DNA of 22,767 nucleotides from Phycisphaerae bacterium (GTDB lineage Bacteria; Planctomycetota; Phycisphaerae; Phycisphaerales; SM1A02), in assembly GCA_002683195.1 (NCBI GenBank), contig NYSW01000072.1:1-22767 (forward strand). Direction: 5' to 3'. Under the pieces are notes generated by a model. The model saw only the letters and a program-made list of their open reading frames with translations, was not told the origin of the DNA and searched no databases. The position numbers and the translations under genes are program-made. This document shows positions 15,370 to 22,159 of the stretch, one piece after another; positions within the stretch are counted from its first letter, which is position 1; the number at the start of each line of letters is the position of its first letter.

Positions 15370-15398
15370 CGCCGCATGACGCGGCGATTTCTGTTTTT
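15370..15398 (+). terminator. Intrinsic terminator after the small basic ORF
   Basis: CGCCGC and GCGGCG (15370-15375 and 15381-15386) form a 6-bp GC stem with a 5-nt loop, followed by ATTTCTGTTTTT. The T-rich tail is on the plus strand only, so the hairpin does not serve uvrB, which is transcribed the other way and ends at 15440. Confidence 0.6.
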
Positions 15399-15439
15399 GG
15401 GGCCTGCCGGATGTGATGCCGATGGATTTCGGGCCGTGC

Positions 15440-17569
15440 TCAGCCCTTTTTGCGGCCTCGCTTGCCGCGACTCTTGCCCGCGTTGGATCCGGCCTTGCCG
15501 GCTTTGGTCCTCGGGCCGCCCGCCTCCTCCATGGTGAGGTCTCCCCCTTCGGGCATCGCCTTGAGCCGTTCGATCCGGTCCCGGAGTTCCGCCGCCTTCT
15601 CGAATTCCAGGTTTCGAGCGGCTTCAAGCATCGCTTCCTCGAACATGCCGACCAGCTCGTCACGTCCGTAAGTGTCGGACTCCTGCTCGCCGATCGCCGC
15701 TTTCGCGGTCCGTCGGGCGGCCAGTTCCTGTTCCATGCCGCGCCGAATGGCCTTTTTGATCGTGGTCGGAGTGATGCCATGTTCGGCGTTGTGGGCCAGT
15801 TGTTTCTCTCGCCTTCGATTGACTTCGTCGATGGCCTCCTGCATCTGGGGGGTGACCTTGTCCGCGAACATGATGGCGAGTGAGTTGGCGTTTCTCGCCG
15901 CTCGGCCCATCGTCTGGATGAGGCTGGAGGTCGAGCGGAGAAATCCCTGTTTGTCGGCATCGAGGATGCAGACGAGGGAGACCTCCGGAAGGTCCAATCC
16001 TTCTCGCAGGAGATTCACACCGACCAGGACATCGAATTCGCCCTCTCGGAGGGCAGTCAGGATTTCCAGTCGTTCAAGGGTGTCGATCTCCGAGTGGAGA
16101 TAGCGAACCCTGATCCCCTGACGTTCCAGCCAGTCGGTGAGTTCCTCGCAGAGACGCTTGGTCAGTGCGGTGACGAGCACTCTTTCGCCTTTTTCGGCTC
16201 GATCACGACAGAGTTCGCTGAGATCGTGCACCTGACCACGGGCGGGGCGGATCTCGATCGGCGGATCGACCAGGCCGGTGGGGCGGATCACCTGTTCGAC
16301 GACTTCACCCTCGGTGCTCTCGAGTTCGTACGGCCCCGGCGTCGCGGAGACGAAGACGACCTGAGGGACGAGCTCCTCGAACTCATCGAACTTCAGAGGG
16401 CGGTTGTCGAGGGCGCTGGGCAGGCGGAAGCCGTGGTCGACCAGCGTTTCCTTTCGTCGCTGATCGCCGAAGTACATGCCTCGGATCTGAGGAAGCGTCA
16501 CGTGGCTTTCGTCGATCATCACCAGCCAGTCGTCCGGCAGGCCCGACCCTTCGCCGGCGTGGGAGCCGGCGAACCCGTGACGGAAGTAGTCGAGCAGGCA
16601 GAAGGAGCGAGCGCCCGGGGGGCGTCCGTCGAAATGCCGGGCGTAGTTCTCGACCCCCGAGCAGTAGCCGACCTCTTCGATCATCTCGAGGTCGTATCTG
16701 GTGCGTCCGAGCAGTCGTTGGGCTTCGAGGAGCTTTCCTTCTCCCTTGAGCTGTTCGACCCGCGCCGCCAATTCGGCGCGAATCGCAGCGATCGCGGAGA
16801 CCTTGTGGTCTTCAGGCATCACGTAGTGGACGGCGGGGAAGATGAACACTCGGGTCTCTTCTGCGAGCAGTTCGCCGGTCAATGGATCGAAGAGCTGCAG
16901 ACCTTCGATCTCGTCGCCCCAGAGATCGATCCTGATCCCGTGTTCCTCGTAGGCGGGGAAGACCTCGACGCAGTCGCCCTTGACTCGGTACTGGCCTCGG
17001 ACCGGATCGACTTCGTTGCGAACGTACTGCATGTCGGAAAGCGCGAGCAGGAACTTGCGTCGATCCAGGGTGCGGCCCTTCTCCAGCATCACGGTCTTTC
17101 GGGCGTACTCGTCGGGCGAGCCCAGGCCGTACAGGCAGGACACGCTTGCCACCACGATCACGTCGCGGCGACTCAGAAGACTGCTGGTGGCCGCGAGTCG
17201 GAGTCGATCCAGATCGTCGTTTCGGCTGGCATCCTTCTCGATGTAGATGTCTCGGGCCGGAATGTAGGCCTCTGGCTGGTAGTAGTCGTAGTACGAGACG
17301 AAGTAGGAAACCGCGTTCTCCGGAAACAGCTCCCGCAGTTCTTCGAAAAGCTGAGCCGCCAGGGTCTTGTTGTGACTCACCAGAAGCGTGGGCCGCCCCA
17401 GTCTCTGGATCACATTGGCCATGGTGAAGGTCTTGCCCGTTCCGGTGGCGCCGAGCAGTACCTGGGACGGCTTTCCCGCCTCGATCCCGGCAAGGAGCTC
17501 TTTGATCGCGGCAGGCTGGTCGCCGGTGGGGGCGAATTCACTCTGGAGTCGGAACGGCGAATCAGGCAT
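15440..17569 (-). CDS. uvrB: UvrABC excinuclease subunit B
   Basis: UvrB is the helicase-like subunit that verifies damage and recruits UvrC. The 709-residue product starts with MPDSPFRLQSEFAPTGDQPA, typical of UvrB. Walker A is GATGTGKT (40-47), and the damage-probing beta-hairpin with YYDYYQPEAY is at 93-102. The helicase motifs DESHVTLPQ, SATPGPYE, VNLLREGLDLPEVSL and QTMGRAARN follow in order. Near the C-terminus is the UVR motif that binds UvrC (EFEKAAELRDRIERL). The last 24 residues are basic (Lys, Arg, Gly), echoing the UvrA tail on a smaller scale. I set the start at ATG 17569; a TACGCT (17576-17581) 6 nt before it and no Shine-Dalgarno fit a leaderless message. The frame remains open for 86 more codons upstream, but that segment is Pro-rich and unlike the family. 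Confidence 0.97.
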   Translation of the reverse strand: MPDSPFRLQSEFAPTGDQPAAIKELLAGIEAGKPSQVLLGATGTGKTFTMANVIQRLGRPTLLVSHNKTLAAQLFEELRELFPENAVSYFVSYYDYYQPEAYIPARDIYIEKDASRNDDLDRLRLAATSSLLSRRDVIVVASVSCLYGLGSPDEYARKTVMLEKGRTLDRRKFLLALSDMQYVRNEVDPVRGQYRVKGDCVEVFPAYEEHGIRIDLWGDEIEGLQLFDPLTGELLAEETRVFIFPAVHYVMPEDHKVSAIAAIRAELAARVEQLKGEGKLLEAQRLLGRTRYDLEMIEEVGYCSGVENYARHFDGRPPGARSFCLLDYFRHGFAGSHAGEGSGLPDDWLVMIDESHVTLPQIRGMYFGDQRRKETLVDHGFRLPSALDNRPLKFDEFEELVPQVVFVSATPGPYELESTEGEVVEQVIRPTGLVDPPIEIRPARGQVHDLSELCRDRAEKGERVLVTALTKRLCEELTDWLERQGIRVRYLHSEIDTLERLEILTALREGEFDVLVGVNLLREGLDLPEVSLVCILDADKQGFLRSTSSLIQTMGRAARNANSLAIMFADKVTPQMQEAIDEVNRRREKQLAHNAEHGITPTTIKKAIRRGMEQELAARRTAKAAIGEQESDTYGRDELVGMFEEAMLEAARNLEFEKAAELRDRIERLKAMPEGGDLTMEEAGGPRTKAGKAGSNAGKSRGKRGRKKG

Positions 17570-17631
17570 GGGACGAGCGTAGTCGACCCACACCGGTCGC
17601 AGATCGACGAGGTGGAAAGAGGAAGCCGAGT

Positions 17632-17772
17632 TCAGCCAATGGCGATGAAAGCGGCGGTTCCAACCACCGCCAGCCAGACCAGGGTCTTCAGGATCTCGAA
17701 GACGAAACGCCACCTCGAACGGTCCAGGGGCAGCGGGCGTAGGGGCCGGGTTGGGTTCAGTGCGAGGAACAT
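17632..17772 (-). CDS. Possible 46-residue single-helix membrane protein
   Basis: A short minus-strand frame upstream of uvrB, ATG at 17772 and TGA at 17632-17634. The product has a basic N-terminal half (NPTRPLRPLPLDRSRWR) and then a membrane helix from about residue 27 to the end (ILKTLVWLAVVGTAAFIAIG). The order of positive residues then helix fits the positive-inside rule, and about 80 percent of codons end in G or C. An AAGG lies close to the ATG (2 nt), nearer than ideal. The uvrB start is 62 bp downstream, so it could be in the uvrB transcript. No family is recognised. The evidence is composition only, so treat as a candidate. Confidence 0.45.
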   Translation of the reverse strand: MFLALNPTRPLRPLPLDRSRWRFVFEILKTLVWLAVVGTAAFIAIG

Positions 17773-17902
17773 CGCCTTGGATTTTACCGAGATTGAGACT
17801 CAGTCGCAAGAGCGGCGGGGCCTTCAAGTCCCAATCAAGCCCATAGGAATCTCTCGGCTCCTGTCCTGATCGGGGCCGCTCGAGCGTGATTGGAGATTCG
17901 GT

Positions 17903-17957
17903 TTCAGCCCAGCTTCAGCCCAGCTTCAGCCCAGTTTCAGCCCAGCTTCAGCCCAGT
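17903..17957. repeat. Five tandem copies of an 11-bp repeat
   Basis: Five contiguous units of TTCAGCCCAGY occupy 17903-17913, 17914-17924, 17925-17935, 17936-17946 and 17947-17957. The last base is C, C, T, C, T in order; the other ten bases never vary. A decayed sixth unit (TTCCGTCCGGG) follows. The array lies 12 bp beyond the stop of the permease gene and before the small membrane ORF and uvrB. The 11-bp period is close to one DNA helical turn, so all copies face one side of the helix. Confidence 0.9.
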
Positions 17958-17969
17958 TTCCGTCCGGGT

Positions 17970-20576
17970 TCAGCCGGCTCGGCCGGTGGCCAGAAGAGCT
18001 CGGGGCGACCGTTTGAGCAGACTGAGGGAGGCGGGAAGCGATGCGATCAAGGCTGAAACGATGACCATGAGGGCCCCGAGAAGAGTCGCCACCACCGGAA
18101 TGGTCAGGGTGAGGTCGATGCCGGCAAGATCCTCGTACATCAGCACGCCGACCCAGGCCAGGTGAACCCCGAGGGCGGTTCCCGTGATGACTGCGGCGAC
18201 GCTGGTCACCAGGATTTCAGCCAGAACCAGACGGGGTGCCGTTCCCGGATTACCACCCACGGCTCGAAGCACGCCGAATTCAAAGCCTCGGGCGGTGATG
18301 CCGGCCGCGACGACATTGCCCACGCCGAGGCAGGCGAGAATCAGGGCTGCCATCGCGATCGACGCGGTCACGGCAAGGATCTGAGCCCCGATCTCCTCGA
18401 CCAGAACCTTGATGTTTCGTCCGCTGGCGAAGATCGCGCCGGGGACTTCCTCGCGCACCAGTTCCGCGATGTTCTCTTCCGCTTCGTTCGCCGCGGTCGG
18501 GTCCGAAGGAAGATCGAGGTCCAACTGCATGATGAACGCCTCGCGGGTTCCGAATCGGGCCGCGACGGTTTCGAAGTCCATGAAGACGCAACTGACGGCA
18601 TGATCCAGATAGACGCTTCGAATTCCGAAGACTCCGGTGGCCATGTCCAGGCCTGCCGCGCCGACCACCCCGACGATTTCAAACGGATGCTCGTCGCCTT
18701 CGGCTCCGAGGGGGATGGGGTCGCCGACGCCGAGCCCGCGGGCGATGAGGAATTCCTTCGCCACCAGCACCGCATCCCCGTCCATGAGTCTGGGGATGGC
18801 GATTTCCGGAGTGCCCTGGATCCAGTCCACGCGATTGAAGGAGAGGAATTCATCCGGGACGAACCCCACGCAGACCACATTCGGCGGCGCGAATTCTCCG
18901 GTCCCGAGTCGATCCTGTTCCGCCACTCGGAGCGGGAGATATCCGACGGGACTCGCCGCCGTCACATTGGGCAGGGTCTTCAGGAACGCCTGCTCGTCCT
19001 CCCCGAGTCCGCCGGTCTTCATCACGAAACCGTCGGCGAAGCGAACCCGCTCGCCGAAGTCGTTGACCAGGGCGAGGCCGTTGCTCCAGGTGGAGACCAG
19101 CACCGAGAGTCCGACCATCAACGCCCCGGCGGTCAGCCCCAGCCGGACGACCCCGTCCGAGAGGTTGCCGCGAACCAGCGCGACCGGCAGTCGGAAGAGG
19201 AAGGCCACGGGGCGTGCCATTGGTCGGACCAGCAGGGCGAAGATCGGGACGGCAAGGAGAAAGTAGCCCACGTGCACCGCGGGGAGACCGACGAAGCCGT
19301 AGATCAGAAAGCGAATCTCCGAGTCGGGAATCTCCAGCAGCGCGACCTGGAAGAGGGCGAGGCAGATCCCGATCACCGCCATCCAGACGATGGTCGAAGG
19401 GCGAATGGTCCGAGCTCGATTGGCGAGGGCTTCCAGGGGCGTGGTGGTTGCAGCCCGCCAGGCCGGCCAGGCGGCGCCCAGCAGGCCCGCGATGACGGCT
19501 CCCAGCACCGAGAGGAGAACGCCCTCGAGCGGGATCGCCAGTCCACCCGGAAGCAGATCGTCGTACCACCAGCGAAGGATGGCTGCGAGACCGATGCCGA
19601 GTGGAGCGCCGATCAGACCGCCGGTACCTCCGATCAGCAGGCCGACGAGGGCTTGTGAGATCGCGAGTTGAAGACGAGAGGCACCGATGCATCGCAGCAT
19701 CGCGAGTTGCCGAACCTGTTCTCCGATCGCGGTGGTCATCCCGATCGCCACGATGAACGCGCAGGCGAGGAACGACACCATGACTCCGACTCGGAAGCCG
19801 ATGCGAGAGGCACGGACCTGGCGGTCGTAACCCGCGCGGGCCCGTTCCGCCGCCTCGAGCAGCAGGGGGGACTCGATCCGGCTCGCCTGGGTTTCGACCC
19901 ATGCAGGCACGTCGGTGCCTTCGTCCACGAGGATCGAGACCAGGGAGACCAGCCCGTCCTTGCCGATGGCCTCCTCGATCACCGCCCCGTCGACCTGCAC
20001 CCGCGGCTTTTGAAGAGCGCCGAGAATGGGGCGATCTCGGATCCCGGTGATCTCCAGTTCGATCGAGGGTCCGAAGCGTTCCACTCGGAGCACGTCTCCA
20101 ACACCGAGTTGAAGAGCTTCCGCGGTCAGGGGATCGATCAGGATCTCGCGAGGATTCGAAGGCATTCGTCCTTCGGAAAGATCGTATTGCGAGAAGGCGT
20201 CTTCGCGGTCGGTCTCCACCCCGCGAGCCTGGGCGGTGATGCGGAGCCGTCGGCCGTCTTCATCGCGTCGGTCATCGATCCGAGCGAGGGTGAGGGCGCC
20301 TTCGACCCGCCCCGCGGCTTCGCGGACGCCAGGCCAGTTTCGAACCTCTTCCGTGATGTCGGCGTCGAAGGGCGATCCGTATCGGTGGATGATGCGGGCG
20401 TCCACATCGCCGATGGAGCGAGAGATCCGGTGCTCGATGGTGGCCTGAACCGTCTTCATGCCCGTGGAGACCGCAGTCACCAGAGCGGCGGCGAGTGAGA
20501 CGGCCACGACGAGCAGAATGGTTCGTGACCTACGCCCCGACAGGGCGTGTCGCGCGATGTGCCAGCTCGCCAGCAT
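17970..20576 (-). CDS. ABC transporter permease with two FtsX domains (YbbP-like)
   Basis: The 868-residue permease has the YbbP/MacB-type plan. TM1 is at about 19-38, followed by an extracytoplasmic MacB-PCD-like region (about 40-255). The first FtsX domain is at about 262-385, with the hallmark LAMLRCIGASRLQL (291-304). Further membrane helices lie around 395-495. A second extracytoplasmic region follows, and then a second FtsX domain (about 738-862) with GVLRAVGG. Such proteins are mechanotransmitters that handle lipids, lipoproteins or peptides at the envelope; the substrate is not predictable here. GGAGGG stands 6 nt before the ATG at 20576, inside the upstream ATPase gene, so the two coding regions overlap by 47 bp and are surely co-expressed. 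Confidence 0.93.
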   Translation of the reverse strand: MLASWHIARHALSGRRSRTILLVVAVSLAAALVTAVSTGMKTVQATIEHRISRSIGDVDARIIHRYGSPFDADITEEVRNWPGVREAAGRVEGALTLARIDDRRDEDGRRLRITAQARGVETDREDAFSQYDLSEGRMPSNPREILIDPLTAEALQLGVGDVLRVERFGPSIELEITGIRDRPILGALQKPRVQVDGAVIEEAIGKDGLVSLVSILVDEGTDVPAWVETQASRIESPLLLEAAERARAGYDRQVRASRIGFRVGVMVSFLACAFIVAIGMTTAIGEQVRQLAMLRCIGASRLQLAISQALVGLLIGGTGGLIGAPLGIGLAAILRWWYDDLLPGGLAIPLEGVLLSVLGAVIAGLLGAAWPAWRAATTTPLEALANRARTIRPSTIVWMAVIGICLALFQVALLEIPDSEIRFLIYGFVGLPAVHVGYFLLAVPIFALLVRPMARPVAFLFRLPVALVRGNLSDGVVRLGLTAGALMVGLSVLVSTWSNGLALVNDFGERVRFADGFVMKTGGLGEDEQAFLKTLPNVTAASPVGYLPLRVAEQDRLGTGEFAPPNVVCVGFVPDEFLSFNRVDWIQGTPEIAIPRLMDGDAVLVAKEFLIARGLGVGDPIPLGAEGDEHPFEIVGVVGAAGLDMATGVFGIRSVYLDHAVSCVFMDFETVAARFGTREAFIMQLDLDLPSDPTAANEAEENIAELVREEVPGAIFASGRNIKVLVEEIGAQILAVTASIAMAALILACLGVGNVVAAGITARGFEFGVLRAVGGNPGTAPRLVLAEILVTSVAAVITGTALGVHLAWVGVLMYEDLAGIDLTLTIPVVATLLGALMVIVSALIASLPASLSLLKRSPRALLATGRAG

Positions 20577-21321
20577 CCATTCCCTCCGTGTCGAATTGGT
20601 CGGAGACTCGTCCGTCCCGAAGTACGAAGAGTCGTCGGCAGTGCGCAGCGGCGGCTGGTTCGTGTGTGACCATCAGGACCAGAACCTTGCGGTCCGTGGA
20701 CAACTCGTCGAGTAGACGCCAGAGGCGGTCGCTGGCCGCGCTGTCGAGGGCGCCGGTCGGCTCGTCCGCGAGCACGACTGGAGGCTCGAAGAGCAGGGCG
20801 CGAGCGATGGCGACTCGTTGCTGTTCGCCGCCGCTCAAGGCATCGGGCCGGTGGTGCGACCGCGGACCGACTCCGAGGTCGTTCAACAGGCTCCTCGCTC
20901 GATCTTCGAGGGACGCCGGGTCCCGACCATCGAGAATTCCCGGCAGAAGCACGTTTTCCAGAGCCGTCATCGAGGCCAGCAGATTGAACTGTTGAAAGAT
21001 GATTCCGATTCCGCTCCGCCGGTAGCGGGTGAGCGCCGATTCGTCCATGTCGTCGATGCGTTCGCCGCCCACCAGGATTCGGCCGGAATCCGGTCGGTCC
21101 AGACCGCCGAGCAGGTGGAGAAGCGTCGATTTACCGCTGCCGCTGGGCCCCATGACCCCGATGAGGCCGGGTTCGTGGATCTGAAGATCGAGCCCGCGGA
21201 CCGCTTCGACCTTTCGATCGCCCAGGGCATAGGACTTCCGCACGTCCTGGACATCGATGCCCTGGAAGATGGACTCATCAGTCGAAGGGGAGTGGCTTGA
21301 ATTGGAGGAAGCAGCAGTCAC
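20530..21321 (-). CDS. ABC transporter ATPase, LolD/YbbA-like
   Basis: The 263-residue ATPase has Walker A GPSGSGKS (58-65), the Q-loop in IIFQQFNLL (107-115), signature LSGGEQQRV (162-170), Walker B VVLADEPTG (182-190), and the switch His220. The sequence around the Q-loop and the ADEPTGALD segment is that of the MacB/LolD/YbbA class that works with FtsX-type permeases, and the partner permease follows directly with a 47-bp overlap. Start is GTG at 21321; no ATG occurs before Walker A, and the first 20 residues are Ser-rich and not conserved, so a slightly later alternative start is conceivable. No Shine-Dalgarno is visible. The gene begins 45 bp after the gcvH stop, and may share its transcript. 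Confidence 0.93.
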   Translation of the reverse strand: MTAASSNSSHSPSTDESIFQGIDVQDVRKSYALGDRKVEAVRGLDLQIHEPGLIGVMGPSGSGKSTLLHLLGGLDRPDSGRILVGGERIDDMDESALTRYRRSGIGIIFQQFNLLASMTALENVLLPGILDGRDPASLEDRARSLLNDLGVGPRSHHRPDALSGGEQQRVAIARALLFEPPVVLADEPTGALDSAASDRLWRLLDELSTDRKVLVLMVTHEPAAAAHCRRLFVLRDGRVSDQFDTEGMDAGELAHRATRPVGA

Positions 21322-21366
21322 GGAATCACAGTTCGTTGAATGTGGCCCGTGGATGCGGCCGTGGTC

Positions 21367-21744
21367 TCAGCCGTTCATCTGGTCGTAGGCCTCGGCGTCC
21401 ATGAGCCCGTCGAGGGGGCTCATGTCCGAGGATTTGATTCGAACGAGCCAGCCTTGTCCGTAAGGATCGCTGTTCACCAGCGACGGATCGTCCACCACGG
21501 CCTGATTCGTCTCGGAGACCTCTCCCGCGAGAGCGGTGTAGATGTCGCTGGTGGTCTTCACCGATTCGACCTCGCCGGCGGGGTCTCCGGTGGCCAACAC
21601 GGTCCCCGCCGACTTCATCTCGACATACGTGATGTCGGTCAGGGCCTCGGTGGCGTGAATGGTGATCCCAATGGTGACCAGGTCGCCATCGACCTTGAAC
21701 CACTCGTGGGATTCGGAATATCGACGATCGGCAGGGCTGGACAT
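21367..21744 (-). CDS. gcvH: Glycine cleavage system H protein
   Basis: GcvH carries the lipoyl arm of the glycine cleavage complex, passing the aminomethyl group from P protein to T protein. The 125-residue product begins with SESHEWFKVDGD, has ITYVEMKSAGTVLATGDPAGEVESVK with lipoylated Lys63 (ESVKTTSD), and ends in the usual NSDPYGQGWLVRIK segment. Length is normal. I chose the ATG at 21744; the longer frame upstream is unlike the family. The other subunits (gcvT, gcvP, lpd) are not in the window. Lone GcvH copies also serve in lipoate relay, so the role could extend beyond glycine cleavage. A TATATT (21777-21782 on the minus strand) about 32 bp before the ATG is a possible -10 box; no convincing -35 was found. 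Confidence 0.95.
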   Translation of the reverse strand: MSSPADRRYSESHEWFKVDGDLVTIGITIHATEALTDITYVEMKSAGTVLATGDPAGEVESVKTTSDIYTALAGEVSETNQAVVDDPSLVNSDPYGQGWLVRIKSSDMSPLDGLMDAEAYDQMNG

Positions 21745-21945
21745 GGTTCGCTCGCGGACGGGGTGAGAATGGCGAGAATATAGCGACCGGGGAGCACATC
21801 CGAGGCTAAATATCGCTTCAAGTCCTCGGAACACCGATCAGGGCCGCAGACGAGCAATATTTGCCGAGGGTGGGCGAAGACCCCAATCCCAGTTTTGAAG
21901 GGTTTGAAGCGTTGCCTTGGCGTCCGACGCTGGCTAGTCTTCCCC

Positions 21946-22024
21946 CACGGACCTCGTTGTCCGCTTCCATTTGATCTTTCTCCCCTCCGGAATGCACCGT
22001 CCTTTAGGTCGGTGCATTCTTTTT
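21946..22024 (+). ncRNA. Candidate small RNA ending in a strong terminator
   Basis: A weak promoter-like pair, TTGCCT (21912-21917) and TAGTCT (21935-21940) with 17 nt between, would give an RNA of about 80 nt. It would contain a small hairpin (CGGAC/GTCCG, 21948-21952 with 21959-21963), a C/U-rich single-stranded linker with TCTCCCCTCC (about 21979-21988) and the terminator hairpin. C-rich unpaired linkers that can pair with Shine-Dalgarno sequences occur in trans-acting small RNAs. No coding frame of quality fits here. The promoter is weak and the 5' end is a guess. Confidence 0.3.
21990..22024 (+). terminator. Strong intrinsic terminator upstream of gcvH, plus strand
   Basis: GAATGCACCG (21990-21999) pairs perfectly with CGGTGCATTC (22010-22019) around a 10-nt loop, and five T bases follow (22020-22024). 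On the minus strand there is no T-tract after the stem, so it acts only on plus-strand transcripts. No plus-strand gene ends upstream: gcvH is transcribed away from here. It therefore ends a small RNA or an attenuated leader of the isomerase gene. Confidence 0.75.
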
Positions 22025-22159
22025 CATCTGATCGTTCGGCCCCGTTCGGCCTCGTCGGGCCTCGTCGGGCCGAATCGAGCCCTGTCGCCCCGAACCCGTA
22101 CACTCCACCACCGGACGTCATTCCGCCGTCCAGAACCTCGGAGTCGGGTCTTGGCACAG

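Larger units (their letters stand above)
21745..22159. other. Divergent intergenic region between gcvH and isomerase gene
   Basis: This 415-bp gap must hold promoters for both genes. It also holds a plus-strand intrinsic terminator and a possible small RNA, listed separately. Between 22035 and 22074 are two copies of TTCGGCC (22035-22041, 22045-22051), two copies of CCTCGTCGGG and a closing GGCCGAA (22068-22074), which could fold into a GC-rich hairpin ahead of the isomerase gene. The open frames here start from rare codons, cross the terminator and have Arg/Pro/Ser-rich products, so I take them as non-coding. Confidence 0.6.

Noticed and set aside
15123..15416. Other open frames in the uvrB-uvrA gap on both strands
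   Set aside because: They lack a Shine-Dalgarno and overlap the better supported 60-codon frame.
16094..17869. 591-codon plus-strand open frame
   Set aside because: It lies opposite uvrB, which is certain; no domain is recognisable in the antisense product.
18162..19658. 498-codon plus-strand open frame
   Set aside because: Antisense to the FtsX permease, with charged low-complexity composition.
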